64,000 nt of DNA, from the NCBI GenBank assembly GCA_964419255.1, contig CAYQOU010000007.1, positions 1 to 64,000 on the forward strand, given 5' to 3'. Shown here one piece after another: positions 8,359 to 17,479 of this stretch. The DNA is from CAZPHU01 sp964419255 (GTDB taxonomy: Bacteria > Fibrobacterota > Chitinivibrionia > Chitinivibrionales > CAYFVL01). The notes below the pieces were generated by a model, which worked only from the letters and a program-made list of their open reading frames with translations, did no database searches and was not told the origin of the DNA. Position numbers and translations under genes: made by a program. The stretch's first letter is position 1, and each line of letters opens with the position of its first letter.

Positions 8359-10317
8359 TCAGGCCGCAGACACCATCTCCAGGATATCGGCATCGGCATC
8401 CGAAACCAGGATACGCGCCAGGGTCTTTGCCCTGTCCCCCAAATCTACGGAGCGGCGCTGGAGGGCCATCGCCAGTGCCAGACGCAAGTCGAGGGCATCC
8501 CCTCGCTGTACTCTCCTGGCATAAATTTCCTTGAAATCGGGAGGTAATCGCAGCGTCCAGTTCACGTCATCCACGATTCCCGGACGATTGTAAATGTCGC
8601 TACACCCGAAAAGATCGGCAAAGAAGATTGAAACATTTCTCGCCGGCCCCAGAAACAGCTCCGCAAACATAGCCTGACAGAAAAGACGCGGATTATTTAT
8701 CAGGGCAGCCACGAAACTCTCCCTCTGCGAATCGGCTGCAACCAGACGCTTAGCCAGCAGCCATGCCCGTTTTTTCATCCAGGTACTTTCCATCTGTTGC
8801 TGAACAATCAGCCACAACGGATTGGTGTCGTGATTTCCTACCATAATCCAGTCTTCGGGAGAGGTATTTTCGCTTCTGTACACATCGTTGGGATTATCGG
8901 GATTCGCCTTCTGCGTCACACAGAAACGTCCCAGTCCCTGACGGGTCATAACGTCTTTGAGAGGACGAGGCCAGGTGCTTAAGACCTCGCAGAGAATGTC
9001 GCTTCGAACCCTGCCATGCGCAAACGCGCGATCCATTATTATATCAAGCAAAATGGCATACCGCTGGATTTGCTTTTCATCGAGCCCCTCGACCCAGTTA
9101 TCGTCATAGCGGGAAACTTTTCTGTTTATCTGATGGGGCGCGACAATCGAGAATTTTTGTATTTTTGGATGATCGGGTAAATCGGGGGAAGAAAAGAGTC
9201 GGGCTCCGTTCTGCACCGCCTTGAAAGGATTTTCAATAGAAGTTTTATACACCCACGGGCAGACAATACCGTGAGGATGATCGATACGGATACCATCGTA
9301 ATCGTCAAGCATTTTGTCTACCCGTGCAGCCATTAGAAGAAGGGACAGCCCCGGTCGGCTGCGCTGATCGTAGCCGGGCACGAAAAACTGAGCGGGGTCC
9401 AGCACCGGATATCCCCACGGCTGGCCTTCCGGATTCGTTCGACTGGGCGGTGCCCCCATCAGATACCCGTCAAGGAATGCACGTTTCCAGGCCCACAAGT
9501 CCTGAAACGAATACCCTACCTGTAAATCGCCGTACAATATCATATTAAGTGACTCGGTCAGGCTGCGCAGTCTCTGATGTTGTATATGAAGCAGAAATTG
9601 ACCGATTGCGAAACGGTCAACCAGTTTTTGGGATGAACGGAGCAGAAATTTAATGCGTGACGCCGCCACCTGTTGTTTTTCCGGTGGTTGATTGTAAAGT
9701 TCTCTATCGATAGCCGACCACATTCGCCAGTCGTCCGTGCCGTATGTCGACACAAGTGTCTCGAAAAGCGAATCACGTTCAAACCAGTTGATAGCCTGGT
9801 TTGTCTGGGATTCGATAAATTTTTCGTAGGCGTGGTTCAAATCGCCATGAGTATCTCGAAGAGAAGAGAAATTATCCTGAACCATGTCAATGAATGCATC
9901 GGTAGTTTTTCGGGCATGCGAGAAATTGACTCGATACAGTTTGGTTGATTTTTGCATAACCGTTTGCTGTGTACCCAGAAACTCCTTTGGAACAAGCCGC
10001 CCCCACTCCGAATCATCGGCGAGCGCCAGAGGCGCAATGGAGAGCGTGTTTTTGGAAAACGTGGTCCCGGAATAGGGAGAATTGTCGCTCCTGCCGGTTT
10101 TACCCTGGGGGCCCAGCTGTATGCCGTTGAAACCGAGAGAATGGGCAAGCGAGATCAGTTTCCTGCCGCCGTGACTGTAGGGAGAGCCTCTTCCGGTATC
10201 CTCATCGGTATCGGAGGGAAAGCTTGAATCGTGAATCGCCAGCACCAGGCGTTTGATACCAAGCATCTGGAGTGCCTGACGGATAACTTCGGTAGGATAA
10301 TGTTCAAATATACTCAT
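8359..10317 (-). CDS. 4-alpha-glucanotransferase-like protein (GH77 type)
   Basis: 652 residues, the size of amylomaltases. Family motifs are in order: GIQLGPQGKT and NSPYSGTTF near the N-terminus, WGYPVLDPAQF at about 333, the nucleophile region GIRIDHPHGIVCPWVYKT at about 381, the acid/base region ILCEVLSTWPRPLKD at about 480, and the transition-state aspartate in MVGNHDTNPLW at about 535. GH77 enzymes move alpha-1,4-glucan segments between maltodextrin chains in the cytoplasm. Motifs deviate from classical MalQ (IDHPHG for IDHFRG; CEVLS for AEDLG), so it is a divergent subfamily and its acceptor may differ. No clear ribosome-binding site precedes the ATG. It stands alone, with other glycan genes downstream on the same strand. 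Confidence 0.8.
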   Translation of the reverse strand: MSIFEHYPTEVIRQALQMLGIKRLVLAIHDSSFPSDTDEDTGRGSPYSHGGRKLISLAHSLGFNGIQLGPQGKTGRSDNSPYSGTTFSKNTLSIAPLALADDSEWGRLVPKEFLGTQQTVMQKSTKLYRVNFSHARKTTDAFIDMVQDNFSSLRDTHGDLNHAYEKFIESQTNQAINWFERDSLFETLVSTYGTDDWRMWSAIDRELYNQPPEKQQVAASRIKFLLRSSQKLVDRFAIGQFLLHIQHQRLRSLTESLNMILYGDLQVGYSFQDLWAWKRAFLDGYLMGAPPSRTNPEGQPWGYPVLDPAQFFVPGYDQRSRPGLSLLLMAARVDKMLDDYDGIRIDHPHGIVCPWVYKTSIENPFKAVQNGARLFSSPDLPDHPKIQKFSIVAPHQINRKVSRYDDNWVEGLDEKQIQRYAILLDIIMDRAFAHGRVRSDILCEVLSTWPRPLKDVMTRQGLGRFCVTQKANPDNPNDVYRSENTSPEDWIMVGNHDTNPLWLIVQQQMESTWMKKRAWLLAKRLVAADSQRESFVAALINNPRLFCQAMFAELFLGPARNVSIFFADLFGCSDIYNRPGIVDDVNWTLRLPPDFKEIYARRVQRGDALDLRLALAMALQRRSVDLGDRAKTLARILVSDADADILEMVSAA

Positions 10318-10691
10318 ATTACGTATCGCACGATGAATTCGCTATTTCGGATTTTCGAAAATTATTTTTATCTTATATTACGAATCGCCACGAGACAATC
10401 GTACGATTCGGGTTGAGATATTCGATTCTCTCAAAATAAATATAATACCAAAAGAGACCATTTTAAAGGGGCAGGTCGGAGTTTCCTGCAGATGGACAAA
10501 CCGCCGAGTTTTTTTTCAGCCTCTTGCTTTCCAAATGAAAAATATGATGCCGAATGTTCGGGATTCGTTTTCAAGAAAGATAAACCCGGATCGAAAGGTT
10601 CTGAGCGGTTGGGTGGCGCAATTCGGGAGGATGTCAAAAGAAATAAGCTGATCCGCCATCCCGTACCTTATGATAACAGAGGAGATATTCG
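10318..10691. other. Divergent intergenic region with a weak family B fragment
   Basis: 374 bases between two divergently transcribed genes. AT-rich first third where both promoters would be expected. A short match to the family B arm (GGTTCTGAGCGGTTGGG, near 10598) is present. No gene seen. Confidence 0.4.
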
Positions 10692-11048
10692 ATGGAATCC
10701 TTCACAATCGTACGCCCCGAACATCTAAACCACCATGGATACCTTTTCGGAGGTGCGCTGCTGAAATGGGTCGATGAGTTTGCCTGGATTGCGGCATCAC
10801 GCGACCTTCCCGGCTGTACTCTGGTAACCATGGCGATGGATACAATAGTGTTTCGCAAAAGAGTTGCCAACGGAGCAATATTGCGGTTTGCCATTCTTCA
10901 GGAGGCAAAAGGCACAACCTCGGTGACCTACAGCGTACGCGTGTATACCTCCGGAGGTACCCAGCACAACGATATAGAAGTCTTCTCAACATCCGTAACC
11001 TTTGTCTGCGTAGACGAAAAGGGACAAAAGAAGCAGCTCACCGTGTGA
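10692..11048 (+). CDS. Acyl-CoA thioesterase, hotdog fold (YciA/4HBT type)
   Basis: 118 residues. The catalytic helix motif is clear: HLNHHGYLFGGALLKWVDEFA at the N-terminus, with the asparagine, the histidines, the glycine pair and the aspartate of this class. The following TLVTMAMDTIVF strand and RVANGAILRF strand fit the fold. Such enzymes hydrolyse short or medium acyl-CoA. The protein is shorter than YciA (about 130) but complete. The ATG is preceded by GAGG. Single gene; the natural acyl chain is not deducible. Confidence 0.85.
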   Translation: MESFTIVRPEHLNHHGYLFGGALLKWVDEFAWIAASRDLPGCTLVTMAMDTIVFRKRVANGAILRFAILQEAKGTTSVTYSVRVYTSGGTQHNDIEVFSTSVTFVCVDEKGQKKQLTV

Positions 11049-11220
11049 GACACTTGCTGACTTGCCACAGATAACCGACTGCATTACTGCTAACCAGCTG
11101 CCTTTTTTTTATCACTGAAAAAGGAACAGCATTTCTTCCTTGTCTTAGATGAAAAGCGCGAGGATGCCGGATCTTCGCAGCTTAAGCGGCAGAAACGTCT
11201 GATGTGGTTTATGCCTAACC

Positions 11221-11375
11221 TGAGTTGAGCGTTTTTGAGTGAGTGTGTCGTCAATCCCTTGAGAACAGGAGAGTTGAAGCAATCGCGCCCCCCCTTTAAG
11301 GACATCTGCAGTATTTTTGAGGCCCTTATGCTCTGAGGGATTGAGTGAATTGCCGGGATAGAATCGCTTTCCTGG
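11221..11375 (+). repeat. Family B long-hairpin element, copy 1
   Basis: Begins TGAGTTGAGCG, then TCAATCCCTTGAG, GTTGAAGCAATCGCG, CCCTTATGCTCTGAGGGATTG and ends GATAGAATCGC. It fills the 346-base gap 11049-11394. A 102-codon frame across it is an artefact of the repeat. Confidence 0.7.
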
Positions 11376-11394
11376 AGTATTTTACGAACCGACT

Positions 11395-13116
11395 TCACTT
11401 AAACAGAGTTTGAATACCCATCGCCTGCTTTCGCGAAATATCGGGAAGGCGACGCCGTTGCCAGGTATCGATTACCGGGTATACCCACCTTATCAAGCGA
11501 ATCAGGAAGAATTTTTCGAATCGGCTATACTGCGGCCGTGTTCGAAGAAAGATTTTAAAAATCATCTCCATAATGGATCGACGTAACGGGAAAGGTGAGA
11601 AATCGGATTCGACCGAAAATCCATCGGGGTACAGCCTTTTGTATCGCTCTATTGCATTCTCAACGGAATCAATAAGGCCCGGGTCCCATTTTGAAAAGAA
11701 ATATTCGCGAATAACCGCCAGCAGCTTGAAAGTTTCAAACTGAAACTCAAACGGCTCGAGATCAAGCTGAAGCTGTCGGGCACACTCCTTCATCTCCTGA
11801 ACAAGCAACAGGCTGTGGTATCCGTCCTTAATCGCTTCCCTTCGGTCAGCCACCAGGCGCTTAAGTATTCGTCTGAGAGTATGATTTACGATGATTGTAT
11901 CCCAGAAAATCCACAGCAGTGGCGGTACACGCAGACGCCTGAAATACAGTATCCGCTGCCCTAAACCCGGCACATACCAGCCTGTTTTAATTACCTTATC
12001 GGATAACTTCAAGAGCTTTACAAGAACATCTTCCTTCTGTCCGTGAAACCACTTGCGGTAAAATTCTCTCACCGCATCCTCCACCGACATTCCTTCTGAA
12101 AAAATTTTCAGAGTAACGAACGTGTTGACCTCGTTCCATAATGATGTTTTGTCCAGAAATGTTAACCGGTTGAAATGAGACCAGCCTCCGGTATTGCACC
12201 ATACGTATATGCCTGCCAGGGTATCGGTCAGGGACAGCTCGTGATTATAGTGTGCATAATCGTAGCCTACAAAGGAGGGAAATTCCCCGAATCCTTCATA
12301 TTCACGGCGAGTTTGCAGTTCGATTATCTTCTGCTGTGTCCCTTCAAAAAACAAGGGGTTGATTTCGAGATATCTGAAGAAATCCGTTGTTCCGAATTTG
12401 TGGGAGATAACAAGAGAATCGCTTTGGATTCCACCAAATACCTGTCTGTAGGTGGAGGCGTTCCACATCAGATCCCCGATTGCATACGCTCCGATACTCC
12501 AGGTTCTGATAATCATCAGTTTTTCATATCTTTCGAAAATGGCCAGAAGACTCCTCACAAATCTGCGGGCCTGACGGGGTGTTTTTATGGTGAGACGACT
12601 GCCGAAATCCGTTTGTACATCCAGGCCATCAGATTCTCCTATCCTGAAAATGATACCTTCCACAGACGGGAAATTCTTGAACAGATTACGAATCGCTGTT
12701 CCGAGCAGGCGAATGATTCGAAAATCCCGATTTCTCGTGTATTCTTCGATCCACTCATTGAAATACATGATATCCGCGGTGATAAAAACAACCATTCCAA
12801 AAGATTCGGCTATAGAAATGAGTCGTCGGTAGAAGGACTGATATGCGCGAATTTTCTCGTTGAGTTTCGCGGGATAAAAATCGGCAGGAATCAGATGTGG
12901 CAGATCGTCAAGTGTTACCGCATTATAGCCTATCTCGGCTGCCTGTCGCACAAAAAGTCTGAATTTGTCAATAACCCGTGCAGACAGTTCAAGATCAAGA
13001 TACCCGTTCGTCTCCAGAGAGTTGAAGGGTACCTTTGACCAGTTGACAGTTGTATTAGGTGTGGTATTAATGAAAAATGGTGCGATACCGTCAATTATGC
13101 GATACTTCATCGTCAC
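11395..13116 (-). CDS. GH67-like (alpha-glucuronidase-related) TIM-barrel protein, cytoplasmic
   Basis: 573 residues, no signal peptide. Segments resemble the catalytic region of GH67 alpha-glucuronidases: IIFRIGESDG at about 156 where the family has its substrate-binding GESDG-type loop, then HKFGTTDFFRYLEINPLFF at about 249 and IIELQTRREYEGFGEF, which parallels the family DFQ...HPLFG...EFQ..QEYLG pattern. The last 250 residues are helical and not recognised. It begins with a GTG that overlaps the stop of the upstream PHP-glycosyltransferase gene by four bases (an ATG two codons later is an alternative). The two are almost certainly co-translated, so it probably acts on the product or substrate of that protein. 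Activity is not proven. Confidence 0.55.
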   Translation of the reverse strand: MTMKYRIIDGIAPFFINTTPNTTVNWSKVPFNSLETNGYLDLELSARVIDKFRLFVRQAAEIGYNAVTLDDLPHLIPADFYPAKLNEKIRAYQSFYRRLISIAESFGMVVFITADIMYFNEWIEEYTRNRDFRIIRLLGTAIRNLFKNFPSVEGIIFRIGESDGLDVQTDFGSRLTIKTPRQARRFVRSLLAIFERYEKLMIIRTWSIGAYAIGDLMWNASTYRQVFGGIQSDSLVISHKFGTTDFFRYLEINPLFFEGTQQKIIELQTRREYEGFGEFPSFVGYDYAHYNHELSLTDTLAGIYVWCNTGGWSHFNRLTFLDKTSLWNEVNTFVTLKIFSEGMSVEDAVREFYRKWFHGQKEDVLVKLLKLSDKVIKTGWYVPGLGQRILYFRRLRVPPLLWIFWDTIIVNHTLRRILKRLVADRREAIKDGYHSLLLVQEMKECARQLQLDLEPFEFQFETFKLLAVIREYFFSKWDPGLIDSVENAIERYKRLYPDGFSVESDFSPFPLRRSIMEMIFKIFLRTRPQYSRFEKFFLIRLIRWVYPVIDTWQRRRLPDISRKQAMGIQTLFK

Positions 13117-15557
13117 ACGGCTGCAAGAAAATCATTTTCCTGTCCAGCATCCTGTGTAAGCAAAACCTTGTCTTCCTTCTTTTCGCCTTTTGAGCATCCA
13201 AAAATATTCTCCAGAACAGTGTCCCAGCTGTAGGTAGTCTCGATATTTTGATGCGCATTCGACCGCATCTGCCTGTATTCCTCTGGTTTGTTTCTGATTG
13301 TATCCACCAGCATAGAAATTTTCCTGACCCAGTCGCCGGAATTGTTCGTATTAGCTATATACCCCGTTTTACCATTTATCACGATCTCCTGAGGACCACC
13401 GAAATCAGAGACTACCGCCGGTAATCCGCAAGCCTGAGCCTCTAAAATTACCATACCAAAGGTATCGGTAGTGCTGGGGAAAACAAAACAGTCGGCATTC
13501 GAATAAATTGCCGCCAGTTCTTTTCTGTCTATACGTCCAAGCAGGTGTGCGCGGGGATAGTTACTCATTTTCTGCTGAAACTCCTTCATATAAGGGCCAT
13601 CACCGGCCATCACCAGATTCAACCGATCATATTTCTTAACAAGCTGGTCGTACACATCCGCCAGAAAGTCCAGATTCTTTTCCTTGCTGATGCGTCCGGC
13701 ATACAGAAGCGTAATGCCGGATTCAACACCGTATTTCTTTCGCAAAAAATCTTTTTCAGCAGCTTGTGGAGTAAACACATCTTTTTCTATTCCTCTATGG
13801 AACAGGTGCATTTTTTTTCTGTCAAAATTTCGCTGTTCAAGCAGATCCATGTACTGCCTTGTTGGTACATGGATAAAGTCCGCACGACAGTGAAACCACC
13901 GTGTGGCATCCTCTACGATTCGGCTCACAGTCTCATCACCTATAATCTGCTGGGCCTGACGGGTAAAATCGGTATGATAAACAACATGGCAGGGAACGTG
14001 CAGCAGCTGAGCCGCAAGTAAACCAAGCATTCCCACCGGACCGGGTGTGGATATGTAGATTTCATCGGGATCCTGATCATATATCATCTTTAAAGATTTT
14101 AACGCAGATGGAACCCGCAGCGTATAGGAATCAAAATAGGAAGGATTATATGTATGAATGCAGGGAAGGTTAATCATGTTGGGAGGCAAATTTCCCCGTC
14201 GATCTTCATCGAGTACGCAGGCTGCTATGGTAAGTGGGAGATTTCTTTCAAACGTGATCCAACCAAGCTTCTTCAGCGTTTCTGCAACTCCGTTGAGATC
14301 ATTTATCGTATCCGAAAACCATAGTATCTTTTTTTCAGATGCAGTCGGTGTCTCGTAGGTCGAAGATAACTCACTGAGTATATTGCGACTGCGATGCAAT
14401 TCATTGAATGCCGTAAAGAAAGGAAGAGAGAGGAAAATACCGGGTATAGAAGTTGATACCGTTCGTATCATTCCTATCAGATCACTGTTTTTGAGATCTT
14501 TTTCGAGACCGGTGATAAAATTAACGAAAAAGGAGTCGGCAATGTCGGCTATTCTGTCATATACCATCGATAATTTTGTCTCTACCTTCAGATTTTTGTT
14601 CTTCTGAAAAGCATTCACCAGATCAAGAAGTGCCTTTTTTATAGAGTCCTCTCGTGCAGTTTTTGACCGTTTCATTTTCTGTAAAACTATACGATTACGA
14701 AAACCAAGCGAGTCCTGATCAAAAATGAGTGCATTGACAGCATTAAACATCGATGTGGGCCAAGTTCCGCTTCGGGTGCGGGAAAAATCGTATGCCACCT
14801 TGTAAATTGCAAATGCCAGTCCCCGGAAATCGTTATGACGGCCACAGGCAAATGTTTGTTTGTTTTTTATCGTCTCGACAAATTCCTCTACGGTTTCTCC
14901 ATGTCCCGCCGTGTAAGTATTGCCGATGAACAAGCCACCATGATCATCTGAACCGCCGGTTATTCCCTTAATCCAACTGTCCTGGCTGAATGGCTCGATT
15001 TTATATCTTCGATAAAGATCATATATTCGATCGGGGGTCAGCAGACTTAAAGTATTCATCAACCTTATATTTGCCAGCTTACTGCGGCTGCCGTTTATGC
15101 CTTCGAATATATCGAAAAGTAGAATGAGTTTTTCCAGGTGAGCGAAAGTCAATTTATGGTTTATATCGTATGTCGCATGTGCTACCGAATGGGCCAGCTG
15201 CTGCTCTTTTATGTAATCCCGAAGCTGATAGATATCGGGGCGCAGTTTGTCAAGTACGCAAAACTGCTCTTCTGTTATTCCATACACGAGCAAATGGATC
15301 TTGCACCCATCTTCGGGAAAATACGTGGTAAGCTCGGTTCCGGTAAAAACACTTTCCGGATACTTCTCCTTGAGTATAAGAGAGCCTGCAATTTCGTTGT
15401 GATCCGTGATAGTCACAAAATTCATACCTCTGCTTTTGGCATCCCCATAGGCCTTGTCCGGGGTGGTATATGATTCTCTGGTCCCCAGCCTCTGAAGAAA
15501 CCACTCGGAAGGACGTGCGGAAAAACGAGAATGGACATGCAGGTCTGCCTTAGCCAT
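13113..15557 (-). CDS. PHP-domain / GT4 glycosyltransferase fusion
   Basis: 814 residues. N-terminal third is a PHP phosphoesterase-type domain with its metal ligands: DLHVHSRFS (residues 4-12), TITDHNEIAG, TGTELTTYFPE, HLLVYG and GITGGSDDHGG at about 220. A linker of ~180 residues follows. The C-terminal ~380 residues are a GT-B glycosyltransferase: LLYAGRISKEKNLDF, MAGDGPYMKEF, then the nucleotide-sugar site FVFPSTTDTFGMVILEAQACGLP and VVSDFGGPQEIV with the EX7E arrangement. The ATG at 15557 has AAAGGAG 5 bases upstream and starts at the first PHP strand; a frame 22 codons longer is rejected. Coupled to the GH67-like gene. A role in making and trimming a phosphorylated glycan or glycolipid is inference. 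Confidence 0.85.
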   Translation of the reverse strand: MAKADLHVHSRFSARPSEWFLQRLGTRESYTTPDKAYGDAKSRGMNFVTITDHNEIAGSLILKEKYPESVFTGTELTTYFPEDGCKIHLLVYGITEEQFCVLDKLRPDIYQLRDYIKEQQLAHSVAHATYDINHKLTFAHLEKLILLFDIFEGINGSRSKLANIRLMNTLSLLTPDRIYDLYRRYKIEPFSQDSWIKGITGGSDDHGGLFIGNTYTAGHGETVEEFVETIKNKQTFACGRHNDFRGLAFAIYKVAYDFSRTRSGTWPTSMFNAVNALIFDQDSLGFRNRIVLQKMKRSKTAREDSIKKALLDLVNAFQKNKNLKVETKLSMVYDRIADIADSFFVNFITGLEKDLKNSDLIGMIRTVSTSIPGIFLSLPFFTAFNELHRSRNILSELSSTYETPTASEKKILWFSDTINDLNGVAETLKKLGWITFERNLPLTIAACVLDEDRRGNLPPNMINLPCIHTYNPSYFDSYTLRVPSALKSLKMIYDQDPDEIYISTPGPVGMLGLLAAQLLHVPCHVVYHTDFTRQAQQIIGDETVSRIVEDATRWFHCRADFIHVPTRQYMDLLEQRNFDRKKMHLFHRGIEKDVFTPQAAEKDFLRKKYGVESGITLLYAGRISKEKNLDFLADVYDQLVKKYDRLNLVMAGDGPYMKEFQQKMSNYPRAHLLGRIDRKELAAIYSNADCFVFPSTTDTFGMVILEAQACGLPAVVSDFGGPQEIVINGKTGYIANTNNSGDWVRKISMLVDTIRNKPEEYRQMRSNAHQNIETTYSWDTVLENIFGCSKGEKKEDKVLLTQDAGQENDFLAAV

Positions 15558-15627
15558 AAAGACTCCTTTGCGTAAATGCACCTTCAAATGTGCCGTGTTT
15601 AGACTCCAGTAAATCTCAAACACGGTT

Positions 15628-15647
15628 TATATTCAGATTTGAATATA
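15628..15647. promoter_or_regulatory. Perfect inverted repeat upstream of the PHP-glycosyltransferase gene
   Basis: TATATTCA (15628-15635), 4-base loop, TGAATATA (15640-15647). It lies 71 bases upstream of the ATG in an AT-rich stretch and could be an operator. No regulator gene is adjacent. Confidence 0.35.
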
Positions 15648-15782
15648 GCAGACCAATTTTAATAATTTGCTAAGATCATGTTACGAATATGTTAACGCTC
15701 CGGTTCCTTCAGGAGCAATTTGTTAGGGCTTTGTTGCATTGGGAGGTCGGATTGCCGGGGAAACCAGCGTAAATGATGATAG

Positions 15783-15870
15783 CTGAGTTGAGCGGCGCCG
15801 AGGGGATGAGTTGCTCAACGTCTTGAGAGCAGGAGGGGTTAAGCAATTGCCTGGAATTCCAGCTGTGGTA
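15783..15870 (+). repeat. Family B element, copy 2 (left arm only)
   Basis: GCTGAGTTGAGCGGCGCCGAG, GGATGAG, CTTGAGAGCAGGAGGGGTTAAGCAATTGCC, then similarity is lost before the right arm. The 401-base gap 15558-15958 holds this copy and the inverted repeat at 15628. Confidence 0.6.
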
Positions 15871-15958
15871 TTAAGTATCATCATCTGTTATCATCTATTC
15901 CAATGCCCGGACTTCGTCTGGCGGCATCCAATTCCTTAATGCTCCAGCTTTGCCGGAC

Positions 15959-17080
15959 TCAAATCTTATATAGGCGTCTGTTTGTCAGAGGATGCCGGCC
16001 GTATTTTTCGCAAAGGGCTGTCAAAACGCTCTCGTGCGTGATACCGACATTCATGACTGTATCATTTCCTCCATAGTATATCAGTATCGTACCATCATCT
16101 TTTCTTATGCATCCACAACTAAACACTACATTCGGTACATGTATATAGGAATGTGACGGTACCCGACAGTCGGAGGCGGATGGAAACAGTATCGGAATAT
16201 CGGACACGCGTACCTGCGAGGGATCGTGTAAATCGTGTAGAGCAACACCGAGCACGTATGGGTTTCCATCCATTGTCGTGCGCACACCATGAAAAATGTT
16301 CAGCCACCCTTTCGGTGTTTTTATGGGTGGTGCGCCCGGGCCAATCTTATCTGAGAATGCACTGGGCCCCGTCCCGGTTCGCATCACCGGGTCTTGTTCG
16401 ATCTGCCATGTCCCATTTTTCCAATCGTCGGTGTAGCCGATGCGAATCTGAGTGAAAATCCCACCGACATCCCCCTCCCGCACATCATTTGGACGAAATA
16501 ACCCGATATAGGATCCGTTGATCTTTTCGGGGAAAATTACCACATTACGCATATCCCTGTCCAACATTGGGCCATGCCGGACAAATTCTCTGAAGTTTTC
16601 TGACGTTATTAATGAGACCCGCACACGGTTTTTTTCCGACGCACTATATGCGCTGTAAGTAATTGCAAATGTGTTATCTAAGTGCATGATTCGGGGGTCT
16701 TCGACGCCACCGGATTCGTTGGCTATCAGGTCCTGTCGCGAAACATGGCTGGAAAACAGATCATTTTGGTCTGCCGGTCTAAGAGCCGGCTGTTCTTGTA
16801 TCTGCCAATTCCCCAGCCCGTTTTTGCTCCGGGCAATGCCAAGCACACTCATTCCGCATCGCAAATGACTGCGAAACAACATCAGAACCTGATTTTCGCA
16901 CTCGATTATCCCGGCATTGTGGACCGTTACCACCTGATGCTCCGGACGAGTCCAGATCTTGTTTACATCGGCAGGTGTTAAGATGGGATTCTGTGAATAT
17001 CGGGCGACTGGATTATTGAGGGAAACAACCGCGGTCTCTCCGTCTTCAAAAGCCACTTCATGGCAAATGAGATCATCCAT
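15959..17080 (-). CDS. GH130-type glycoside phosphorylase/hydrolase
   Basis: 373 residues from the chosen start. Five-bladed beta-propeller features of GH130: NPVARYSQNPILTP near the N-terminus, VHNAGIIEC, the GGVEDPRI motif carrying the catalytic aspartate (about residue 120), GPGAPPIKTPKGWL at about 240 and the C-terminal YYGGNDTVMNVGIT. Characterised members phosphorolyse beta-mannosides inside the cell. No signal peptide, consistent with a cytoplasmic enzyme using imported oligosaccharides. The ATG at 17080 has GAGAGG 5 bases upstream; 17107 is an alternative ATG. The frame remains open to 17293 (see the separate entry). Confidence 0.82.
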   Translation of the reverse strand: MDDLICHEVAFEDGETAVVSLNNPVARYSQNPILTPADVNKIWTRPEHQVVTVHNAGIIECENQVLMLFRSHLRCGMSVLGIARSKNGLGNWQIQEQPALRPADQNDLFSSHVSRQDLIANESGGVEDPRIMHLDNTFAITYSAYSASEKNRVRVSLITSENFREFVRHGPMLDRDMRNVVIFPEKINGSYIGLFRPNDVREGDVGGIFTQIRIGYTDDWKNGTWQIEQDPVMRTGTGPSAFSDKIGPGAPPIKTPKGWLNIFHGVRTTMDGNPYVLGVALHDLHDPSQVRVSDIPILFPSASDCRVPSHSYIHVPNVVFSCGCIRKDDGTILIYYGGNDTVMNVGITHESVLTALCEKYGRHPLTNRRLYKI

Positions 17081-17293
17081 ATATGCCTCTCGGAAATTTT
17101 TATTCATGAAGAGATCCTGAATCGAGAGGTACCAAGCGGCTGATTCGCACAATCCGCCCAGAGAGCGGACGGGTCGAAACAACCGTTCACTCGCAGGGAA
17201 TTCTCTGCGTAGTATTTCCAAAGCTGCCGCGGTCCTTGTGCCCCCAAGCTTTGTGCGAATAGCAGCAAGAGAATCACTCGATTCAGGTGCTTT
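17081..17293 (-). other. Open in-frame extension upstream of the GH130 gene
   Basis: The GH130 frame stays open for 71 more codons to a TAA at 17294-17296. The translation looks protein-like (AAIRTKLGGTRTAA, then RSLGGLCESAAWYLSIQDLF) but has no ATG with a ribosome-binding site before 17107; a TTG lies at 17221. It may be a genuine N-terminal extension with an unusual start or the tail of an older fused domain. The rest of the gap to 17479 shows nothing. Confidence 0.35.
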
Positions 17294-17479
17294 TTACAAT
17301 GCAAAAATAATACCGGGTATGGGGGATAGAAGGATGTTTGACCAGTATCGGTTATCACCGTCGGTTTCTCATCCTCTTGGCGGCTCTGCGACTTTGGTTG
17401 CGACACCGGATATGATCATCCGTATTCCGAAAAACAAACTGATTCCGACCGAAAAACCTGAGGCCTTGACGAGAGGATG

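Noticed and set aside
11090..11398. 102-codon minus-strand frame
   Set aside because: Composed largely of the family B repeat; similar short frames arise in the other copies.
12175..13038. 287-codon frame antisense to the GH67-like gene
   Set aside because: Opposite a long gene that is translationally coupled to its neighbour; no recognisable domain.
17104..17406. 100-codon minus-strand frame overlapping the GH130 upstream region
   Set aside because: Out of frame with the GH130 gene, no start signal, and the competing frame is the more protein-like.
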